Of a stretch of DNA of 64,000 bases, positions 56,410-64,000 are shown one piece after another. The position numbers and the translations under genes are program-made. Within the stretch, counting starts at the first letter, position 1, and every line of letters begins with the position of its first letter. The notes beneath the pieces were generated by a model. It was not told the DNA's origin, searched no databases, and was given only the letters and a program-made list of their open reading frames with translations. Source of the DNA: Isoperla grammatica (Eukaryota; Arthropoda; Insecta; Plecoptera; Perlodidae); contig OX246744.1 of the NCBI GenBank assembly GCA_945910005.1, positions 41,562,891 to 41,626,890 on the forward strand, read 5' to 3'.

Positions 56410-57995
56410 CGTCTGAAACCAGCTTTACTGCCCCTGATTAGGGATGGGACATTTGTAACTTGTAACTTGTAACTTGTAACTTGTTTCCTCTACTCTGCGG
56501 CGGCGCACCTCGCCAGTGGCAGATTCCCCCTCCCACCCACTTCCGGCCATAGCCGTGTGTCAAGTTTTAATAAAAGATCATTGCTTACAAGATTAAAATA
56601 CATGTTATAGTGGACCTTCCCGCCCTTTACTACATTATCCCCTTGAAAGTAGTGAGTCCATAAATGTAAAAAGTAAAGTAAAAAAATGTTATATTTAAAA
56701 TGTCAAGAGCCGTGACCCACACAGCCAGCCACTCTACAAGTCAGGTACTAATTATAACTAATAATAATACTAAAAGTAACAGGTAATTGTTCTATTACTA
56801 GTCAGGTACATAGCATGGGAATCCCCCCCTCAGGTACAAAGTATCACCGGAGATGAGCCCCACTAGTCAGGTACTTATGTAGGCTATGTGGCTGCCTGTA
56901 GCCATTGCACCGGCCCTAGCCCAACCCCCCCCCTAACCCCCACCCTCTCCTCCCTCTCACCACCATCACGCACCAACGAAAGCACACACAAAATTAATAT
57001 TCTTTTAAAGTGCAGAAATTACTAAAGTTGTAAGTCCAGTAAATTAATCAATACTTAAAACATTATTGATTAGGCCCGTCAAAATCGGAACCCCGAACTG
57101 CGCTGCATTGTTAATACAATGTTTGGTTCTAACGTGCTTGTCTTCGGCTGTGCCAGCGTAATTTGACGTTTCAGTCCGATTTACCATCACTAGATGTGGC
57201 ATTGCAAGGTTGTTTACTTCGCTTACCCTAATAGCTCTATTTTCAAACATACCTTCCACGTATGACACAACAACACACTGTAGGCCACTCAAAATAGACT
57301 AGATGCAATCTGGTGGCAAGCAAATAAACGTCTATGAGGAGGAGATTATTCATCGTTGGTTTGTTGAAATCACGTCAATGGCGCAGCGCTAGGCCTATCT
57401 ATTGTTAGTTTGAGTCTTCTATAGAAGGAACACGTAGGCCTATGTCACATCACCACACATGGGATTTAATTACCAGTTTTCGACCTTTTGCAGTATTGTG
57501 ATCAGTTTGACTCTTTCTTAGTGTACGTATATTTGATTACACAATTTGATTAATGTAGTTCCATTATCTGGCTTATCTGGCTTGTATTATGAACTGCACG
57601 TTTTTCTTCGGATTCCTACGATAAAAACTGACAAAGTTATGGATGATGTAAATTTGTCCTCAGAAAAAACAACAACTATAGGCCTACATCACGAATAAGC
57701 TACAACGTGACAGGTTTTTTTATCGTAAAGATTGATAACACAAATCGAATATTGTAATGTGATAGTCAAATAATTGAAATTATCGTAAAGGTTGTTCTCA
57801 TAATGAAATTGCCGTCTTAACAATAGGTTAAGAAAGGGATGAAAAAGCTATTGAACTATAAAACCTTAAAACACTCGCTACTATAGCAATCTATTATCTC
57901 TATACAACTAGACTCTACCCCTCTTCTGCCTTGGTGTTAGAGTGGGGTAAGAGCTAGATAGGGAAAGGATAAGACTCAAGGTGTTATACCGTTGA
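56410..57995. other. Intergenic stretch with minor repeats
   Basis: (TTGTAACT)n at 56456-56484, C-rich tracts near 56920-56950, and GTCAGGTAC repeated near 56738-56880. No gene recognised. Confidence 0.5.
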
Positions 57996-57997
57996 GT

Positions 57998-58280
57998 GAG
58001 TAATATAAGGTATATAGAGTCGCAACGCAATCGGCAGTTTGTCTATCGGCTTATGCTGCCAAAAATACTATAGTCGGGTAGTAGAAGTTCGCCAAGCGAT
58101 GCGATGACGAAGTTTTCGGCTGTCTTCGTATATCTTCGATGAAGTAGCCGACCAATCAGGCTCCGTCATCGCGTCGCTTGGTGAAATCCTACTACCCGAC
58201 TAAAGTATTTTGGGCAGTAAAAGGCGGTAGACAAACTGCCGATGGCGTGGGGCCTCTACCCTATATTACTCACTCATTGG
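57998..58280. mobile_element. Nested palindromic element
   Basis: Outer arms GAGTGAGTAATATA-GGTA and partner, inner arms AGTCGGGTAGTAG and CAAGCGA-GCGATGACG. A fragment of the outer end also occurs near 37860-37905. Confidence 0.75.
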
Positions 58281-58772
58281 TTATACACTGTATCTAGGAG
58301 GATACATGTTAGTGCATAAATAGAAAGCGGTTTTTAATTCAAAAGAAATATTATATTTATTAATAAATGTGTAATTGTAACTGTCATTGGCACTGGAGTA
58401 ATGTACCCTAACGTATTGTATTTCTACAATAGTCAAACCTCGCTACTTAAAAAATGTTCGAGCTTATAGATAAATGTTGTTGGGCATCTAAAAGAGTATC
58501 AGCGAAAAAAAAGTTAAAATCAAGACTTTTAGACAAATGTCTTAGAGACATTCCAAAACTCTTATTTCATTAGAGATAAAATTCACTACAAAATGTCAGC
58601 CAAGGTTCTTAAAATTACATATTTAGCTTTAAGTAATTGTTAACAAACCTTTTAAACGAGAAACTTTTTTATAGCATTTACAAAATTTGAATAGATTTTT
58701 TTTTTTTTTAAATTTACAGCAACTTTATTCGCAGTAACACACTCGTTTCTGAGCCAAGTGAATGTGAGGGCG

Positions 58773-59050
58773 CTACATGGGTGTGGATACCGGCTTGTCG
58801 TATCGCAGCTTGAGCTCCGCGTGCGAGAGGTACCCGTCTCTGTTGCGATCCATGCGGTTAAAGTCCTTCCTGTCCAACGCCACGCGCACCTCCATTAGGC
58901 CGTGACGGCGCATCTTGGTGGCCTCGGACAGACTCAGGCGGCCATCTTTGTTGTCGTCGGCCATGTTGAGATAGATGTGGGCTTGTGGGCGGGGCGTGGT
59001 GCTCGTCCTGGGAGGCTGCGTCACAGCTCGTAGCCCGTTATCTGCTCCTG
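58773..59050 (-). CDS. Secreted EF-hand protein B, exon 2 (two EF-hands, stop)
   Basis: The exon has 91 codons and a stop; with exon 1 the protein is 114 residues. A Pro/Thr/Arg-rich linker (TQPPRTSTTPRPQ) precedes two canonical calcium loops: DDNKDGRLSLSE and DRNRDGYLSHAE, each with Asp/Asn ligands at 1, 3 and 5, Gly at 6 and Glu at 12. The acceptor is CAGCAG, so either of two AGs three bases apart can be used (exon start 59050 or 59047, one Ala more or less, same frame). A minus-strand AATAAA lies at 58724-58729, 44 bp after the stop. Small secreted two-EF-hand proteins occur in extracellular and mineralised matrices; the exact function is unknown. Confidence 0.88.
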
Positions 59051-59076
59051 CTGAACATATGGAATAGTATTATAGG

Positions 59077-60036
59077 CTTAAGAGCGTTCGAAAGTTGTCA
59101 TTTTACCCCTAAAACATGCGTCTAAACTTACACTCCTCAAGCCTAAACCGATAACAGGTTACCTCAAGTGGAGTTACCCCAACGCAGTGGCGTATCCAGG
59201 ATTTGGAAAGGGGGGGGGGGGTTAACTCATATTATAGAGAGTAGAACCAAAAATAAACGGGGGGTCCGGGGGGTTTTCCCCCCTGAAAATTTTTCTCGTC
59301 AAGGTCATTTTGATGCAAATCTGTGCGTTTTACAGCGGCCAACTGAATTAAAATTACTAAATTTCTGGCAACGATTTTAAAAAGCTTCAAAGAACAACAA
59401 TTGAACTGAAGTGTTAATACACAGAAATAGAATTATAGAGCGATGTGTGTATTTTTAACAAAAACTAATGTCATTGGTATTTAATACAAAAATACTGTAT
59501 ATTTATATTTCCTTTTTTTCAATCCAATGCAATTTCCACTTTTCCTTTGCCCTCCACCCATTGGATACGCTACTGCCCCAACGTTAGTATTCTCATGCTT
59601 ACGACATAGCTTCGGAAGTAGTCACTTTACCGCTGAAACATGCGTCTAAACTTACACTCCTCAAGCCTAAACCGATAATAGCTAGGATTTGTCTCTAATT
59701 TTACGTCCGAGTATATAAGTGTCAAATTGATGACTTTCATTACGAAAACAAAAGATATTAGTTTTGATAGAGTATACAAAAATGATAAAATACATACATA
59801 TTTTGTACACACTGAAACTACATGGTGTACAAATTTCCATATTTTATCATTTTTTGGTATATACTCTTTCTGCTTTCAAGATAAAGGTCTTGTGTTTTCG
59901 TAATGAAAGTCATTAATTTGACACTTTTATACTCTGACGTAAAATTATAGACAAATCCTATTGTCGGTTTAAGAGTGAGGAGTGTAAGTTAAGACGCATG
60001 TTGTAGCGGTAAAATGACTACTTCCGAACGCTCTTA
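59077..60036. mobile_element. Fold-back with duplicated left end, carrying hAT insertion
   Basis: ACATGCGTCTAAACTTACAC followed by TCCTCAAGCCTAAACCGATA occurs at about 59115 and 59640, with the inverted partner near 59960-60000. The outer ends are TTAAGAGCGTTCG and CGAACGCTCTTAA. The 391-bp hAT MITE sits between the two left ends. Confidence 0.65.
59185..59575. mobile_element. hAT-type MITE, 391 bp, perfect TSD
   Basis: Ends CAGTGGCGTATCCA and TGGATACGCTACTG, with perfect 8-bp duplication CCCCAACG at 59177-59184 and 59576-59583. It lies in the intron of EF-hand gene B and contains a G-rich stretch near one end. Confidence 0.92.
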
Positions 60037-60039
60037 AGC

Positions 60040-60416
60040 CCATAAGACTGTTAAGCAAATCCTAGCTACAGATAAATCAAGATTACTCATCTCTGGGTGT
60101 AACTAGACATTCACAAATACAATAATATTATTTAAACTGTTGAAATTTGCTTTATTTAGGTTGGATATCATAGTCGGCCCCTACACCTAGGGGCACCCAT
60201 TGTTGCTATGGATTTGTTTTGTTTATGGGAAATAACATGCAAACAATTGTTAACTTGGTAACAATGGGCGCCCCTAGGTGTAGGGACCGACTATGAATTC
60301 CAACCTTAATCTTTATCACATTGCAGAACAACATATGCGTGATTTATATCACTAAGATTTGTCTAAACTATAGGACGTCTTAGCACTTAGGCACCTTTGT
60401 GAATCTGGGCCCTGGA
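60040..60416. mobile_element. MITE with TTTGTGAATCTGGGCCCTG end, carrying a nested MITE
   Basis: Matches the 15132-15377 element: GCAAATCCTAGCTA, TAAATCA-GAT, TTGCAGAAC, GGACGTCTTAGCACTT and the right end. The left end is degraded. The Harbinger-type MITE splits it. Confidence 0.75.
60159..60305. mobile_element. Palindromic PIF/Harbinger-type MITE, 147 bp, second copy
   Basis: Same hairpin and same length as 11684-11830. TTA flanks on both sides (60156-60158, 60306-60308). Nested in a CAGGGCC...TTCACAAA MITE relative. Confidence 0.9.
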
Positions 60417-60744
60417 TCCTAGGACAACAGAATCGTTGCAATCCACTTTATTAGGGTCAACAGTCTGAAGTAGCAAACATACTTAAAATATCATTAGTTC
60501 TATGGAATAACAAATTAGTTTACAACTTGTACTAACATGTAAACATGTTAGGTTAGCTGGTAACTATATTGGCATGGCAAACAACAATCAGATGTTGTAA
60601 CATTGAGTTATCTGACACCGAAATAGGTATTAGCAAGTCGTAAGACCGAGCTAGCTTCTATAAATGAAACCATGCAAAACAACGTAACCAAATGTGTTTG
60701 CATGATAGTTTTCTGAATGCTAACGTCATGTTGATCATACAACT

Positions 60745-60768
60745 CTACGGGGGGGGGGGGGGGGGGGG
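60745..60768. repeat. Poly-G tract
   Basis: About 20 consecutive G on the plus strand. Confidence 0.9.
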
Positions 60769-60961
60769 AAATACAAGCATGATCTAAGGTAAAAAACACA
60801 TCCAAAGTTTTCTATTAAATTTTTTGAAAAGGACCTTAAACACATAGTCGAAATATCCCTGTATACTTAAACAACTTAACATATTTAATTAAAAACTTAC
60901 ATACCTTATTTACAGTTTCATTTCACTACTAATCTCTTTCATTGTTGTAGATAGTTATAAG

Positions 60962-61443
60962 GGCTGCGTACCAACTTTGACTGCGTTCACTGTGGCTGTG
61001 ACTGGTGGTGGGGGTAGCCCAGTCAACGCAGTGAACGCTGCAGCTGGTACGGGATGCAGTCACAGTCACAGCGAAAGCAGACAACAGCAGAAATTGTCAT
61101 TCATAAAAGCAACATTAGCCATCTGTTAATTAACCTTACAACATTACATTAATAATTTAACGCTTATGAGACTTCTAAGATGAGATTATATGGTGTTGTG
61201 ATGTCACTTACTATTTAAACAATATAATATTGTCTATAAATTCATAATTCGCGGTAAAATTATTAGCCACGCCCCCCTTGACTGCGATAGCTAGATCTTC
61301 TCGGCCCAGTCATCGCAGTGACTGGAGGGGTAACTGCGAGGTGAACTGGTACGCAAAAAGCAGTGACTGCAGCTTGACTGCGAGTCAAGCTGGTACGGAT
61401 CCCAGTCACTGCAGTCACTCCCAGTCATAGTTGGTACGCAGCC
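60962..61443. mobile_element. Element with GGCTGCGTACCAACT ends
   Basis: Inverted ends GGGCTGCGTACCAACTTTGA and AGTTGGTACGCAGCC. Repeated CAGTCAC/GTGACTG motifs fill both halves. It lies in the intron of EF-hand gene B, 200 bp from exon 1. Confidence 0.75.
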
Positions 61444-61647
61444 AAGTTTTGTAGATAGGCGGGGGAACAATTTAGCTAACAACTTTAGGCAACTGAGGTA
61501 CCTCGCGTCTGAGGATGGCGACGGATGTTGCCGAAATATAACTCAGTGGGTGAGTAGTGCGTGTAATGTTTTAACCGTGTTTTTCCGAAATTTTTTACTT
61601 ATACTATAGTAATTATTATATTTATATAATGTGTATTGTTCACTTAC

Positions 61648-61714
61648 CGTCCGCCTCATCCTGGGCCGCCACTGTCACCACAAGCAGACACACGGTGACC
61701 AATAGGACCTGCAT
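61648..61714 (-). CDS. Secreted EF-hand protein B, exon 1 (signal peptide)
   Basis: ATG at 61714 opens 22 codons: MQVLLVTVCLLVVTVAAQDE then AD, a textbook signal peptide likely cleaved after VAA. One base follows before the consensus donor GTAAGT. A TATA box lies about 61 bp upstream of the ATG. The start is the first ATG after the predicted cap site. Phase 1 matches exon 2 at 58773-59050. The paralogue at 47364-47436 has the same exon layout. Confidence 0.88.
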
Positions 61715-61774
61715 TGTTGTGTCTTGTAGTCGGTAATCCTTGCTGTGACTGTGTGGGAGGGCCGACCCCCCCGT

Positions 61775-61782
61775 CTTATATT
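61775..61782 (-). promoter_or_regulatory. TATA box of EF-hand gene B
   Basis: AATATAAG on the minus strand, flanked by GCGGCGG upstream and a GGGGGGG tract plus CGGCCCTCC downstream. The same arrangement surrounds the TATA box of the paralogue at 47.48 kb. Transcription should start near 61745-61755. Confidence 0.75.
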
Positions 61783-62053
61783 GCCGCCGCTGTTATCGGT
61801 CACAGACACACCTGTTGTTATCGGCCTAGGAAGGTCGCCGTCACAATACTTGGTGACCATTAAGAGATTCGGTGACTAATAGGTTGTAACATTACGTCGC
61901 GTGTCTATCATCACTTTGAGTGTTATCACATGAGTGATAGACATAAAATGTTTTGTCTGCCAGTCGAGCAGGTAGGTCGATCATCGAAAGAGCGAAGCGA
62001 GCGTTTTCATTTTACTTGTATGACGATTCTTTTCTTGGTGCATCATGTCTCAA

Positions 62054-62275
62054 TTTTATTTTATTTTATTTTATTTTATTTTATTTTATTTTATTTTATT
62101 TTATTTTATTTTATTTTATTTTATTTTATTTTATTTTATTTTATTTTATTTTATTTTATTTTATTTTATTTTATTTTATTTTATTTTATTTTATTTTATT
62201 TTATTTTATTTTATTTTATTTTATTTTATTTTATTTTATTTTATTTTATTTTATTTTATTTTATTTTATTTATTT
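62054..62275. repeat. (TTTTA)n microsatellite, about 43 units
   Basis: Perfect pentanucleotide repeat; it creates spurious open frames of (FILFY)n. Confidence 0.97.
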
Positions 62276-62366
62276 TTTATTTTGTATTATAGATTATTTT
62301 TATTTAGTGACAAATTCCTATATATTTATATACATAAAAGCACATATATGGACAACCTCATAATTT

Positions 62367-62500
62367 ATCCCTCACTCGGCGATGGTGTTCGGAGCCTACA
62401 AGGTTGGCTGTCCCTCTACATCTAAGTCCACCACTGTATATCTGTTATGTGACTGAGTGGGTAGACTCGAAATACGGATGTATTAATTAATTAATTTGGT
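62367..62500 (+). mobile_element. tRNA-SINE 3' half
   Basis: CACTCGGCGATGGTGTTC, AGCCTACAAGGTTGGCTGT and GTGACTGAGTGGGTAGACTC match 27205-27320, ending in (ATTA)n. Confidence 0.7.
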
Positions 62501-62559
62501 GCGTACTAGGGGTGGACGATAATCAATGTAATAGATTATGAAATATTCATGGCTAGCAT

Positions 62560-62960
62560 CCCCTCCTCCCCCCCTCCTCCGCCGGCCAGCCTTCCACGTA
62601 TTTTTGGCACACGCCAGTTGCGCCACTGAAAGTAGAACTCAATGCTTAAATTCACCCCCCCCACCCCCCAACATATTTGGGACACCCGCCTGTTACGCCA
62701 CTGCAAGTAGAACTCAATGCCTAATATACCCCCCCCCCCTCCCAAATATTTGGGGCACGCACCTGTTACGCCACTGCAAGTAGAACTAAATGCTAAAATT
62801 ATCCCCCCACCCCCCAACATATTTGGGGCACCCGCCTGTTGCGCCACTGCAAGTAGAACTCAATGCTAAAATTCCCCCCCCCCCCCCCACCCCCCAACAT
62901 ATTTGGGGCACACGCTTGTTGCGCCACTGCAACTAAATGCTAAAAATAACCCCCCCCACA
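62560..62960. repeat. Tandem array of about 75-80 bp units with CAGTGGCG motif and poly-G
   Basis: On the minus strand five units each read CAGTGGCG(T/C)AAC, CAAATATGTTGGGGG and a G run, then CATTGAGTTCTACTTG. The first motif resembles the terminus of the hAT MITE at 59185. Confidence 0.85.
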
Positions 62961-63068
62961 ACCCCCTCAAAGTCAGTTCCATCCCTGTAATCCTATTCAT
63001 TAGCTTGGCGCAGTGAGTCAACCCCCACTCCTTGCGAAGACAGACAGCTTCATCCCTTTGACATCTCC

Positions 63069-63145
63069 TCTTCTCTCTCTCTCTCACTCTCTCTAATCAC
63101 GAAGCACCGTTGACATATATATATCCCTCTCTCTCTCACTCCAAT
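63069..63145. repeat. (CT)n and (AT)n low-complexity tract
   Basis: CTCTCTCT runs around an ATATATAT stretch, with AATCA-GAAGCACC repeated twice. Confidence 0.85.
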
Positions 63146-63820
63146 CATGAAGCACCACTGATGAATTGTGCCGATGAAAATTAATAGGTGTAGCCTACAT
63201 AAAGGTAATTGGATCCCTCCCACTGCCTCCTAGATGACCCGACAGACACAAATCATCAAACGGGCGGTGAGTTATTCATTCGGCTCGTGTTCAGAAGGCC
63301 GTGAGTGTGATATTATATCAGATTTATGGTGTTTCCGGGAAACGATATTACATTTGTTGTGTGGGTGTAGAAATTAATATGTCAAAATCAAATGTAAACA
63401 TATCGCATTGTATATTTGTCGAGTGATGATTTATTGATTCATTGAGTCTATATTGGAAACGTGGGACTGATGTTTTGTATTATTTGTTGTTTAATGGCGT
63501 ACAAGATTGATTGATTGATTGATATATGGGCTCTACGTCTGATATTTTTGCAATTTGGCTAATCGAGACGATGAGCAAAAAAAGACCCAATCCCTGCGAT
63601 ATGTGATGGATCTGATTCGGGGCGGACAGGCCCACCGGGCAACCGGGCAAATGCCCGGTGGCCTGCCTGTTTTGGCCCAAATTTGGCCTTGTCTGACTGG
63701 AACAGGCATAAACTAAACTGCCTGGCGCCAGTTGCCGCGCTGGCGGCGCTGCCCACCGTGTACCTGTGAGTGAAGAAAACACTAATCTACTAATAACAAT
63801 CAGATAGTGGTGTGCGCTGC
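63146..63820. other. Intergenic stretch, nothing recognised
   Basis: A short GATT repeat near 63506-63522 and a CCGGGCA-rich hairpin near 63630-63665 (CCGGGCAACCGGGCAAATG). No gene recognised. Confidence 0.5.
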
Positions 63821-63824
63821 CCGG

Positions 63825-64000
63825 CATAGGCGTGCGCAGGAGGGGGCAAGGGGGGCAGTTTCCCCCCCATTAGGATAGGTGTTTTTCTTTTGCAGAATGA
63901 GGCATTAGATTGGAAAATCATATTTAGTGGCGCTTTGCTCGCAAGTCACAACACAGTAGAAATGTCTATAAATATATTCCTCCTATGTTTTACTGTTTCT
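63825..64000. mobile_element. Left end of another CATAGGCGTGCGCA hAT element (partial)
   Basis: Begins CATAGGCGTGCGCAGGAGGG, matching the terminus of the 4660-5092 element. The other end is beyond the window. Confidence 0.6.

Noticed and set aside
62054..62363. Open frames of FILFY and LFYFI repeats
   Set aside because: Produced by the (TTTTA)n microsatellite.

Overview
The window is animal (eukaryotic) nuclear DNA, most likely from a marine invertebrate. Coding sequence is split into short exons with GT-AG introns. Signal-peptide genes have TATA boxes, and the intervening DNA is packed with SINEs, MITEs, hAT and Helitron-like elements and satellite-like arrays. A SINE with a 5S rRNA-derived head and many TAGGCCTA palindromes are present. 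I cannot name the phylum: the 5S SINE may hint at a deuterostome, but membrane guanylate cyclases with a NIT domain are known from several invertebrate groups. All genes I can support lie on the minus strand.

Region 3.2-38.05 kb: one large gene for a NIT-domain (nitrate/nitrite-sensing type) guanylate cyclase. Eight exons join with perfect phase agreement, read from high to low coordinates: NIT part 1 (37923-38048), NIT part 2 (36070-36309), NIT end (27676-27804), juxtamembrane plus transmembrane helix (26324-26453), dimerisation coiled coil (15805-15927), and three cyclase-domain exons (14506-14595, 10810-10933, 3232-3450). The N-terminal exon(s) and the last cyclase exon were not found. The catalytic metal-binding Asp pair, guanine-specifying Glu and Cys, and Asn/Arg are all present.

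The striking feature is that five of these eight exons have the segment spanning their 3' end and 5' splice site tandemly amplified into the downstream intron: 40 copies of 145 bp, about 70 copies of 102/66 bp, 13 copies of about 160 bp, 3 copies of 150 bp, and about 11 copies of 21 bp (this last one mainly intronic). The full exon, with its acceptor, is always at the gene-upstream end.

Region 43.4-47.5 kb and 58.7-61.8 kb: two paralogous two-exon genes for small (about 114 aa) secreted proteins with two EF-hands. They share promoter sequence around the TATA box. In the first gene the 3' end of the last coding exon, with its stop codon, is itself repeated 11 times (155 bp).

The remainder is intergenic or intronic repeat DNA: nested MITE families, hAT elements with intact 8-bp target duplications, a 4.4-kb hAT-type element with no visible transposase, Helitron-like elements with a clear empty site, 5S- and tRNA-derived SINEs, a decayed LINE, simple repeats and large fold-backs. 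No rRNA operon, functional tRNA, CRISPR or prokaryotic feature is present.
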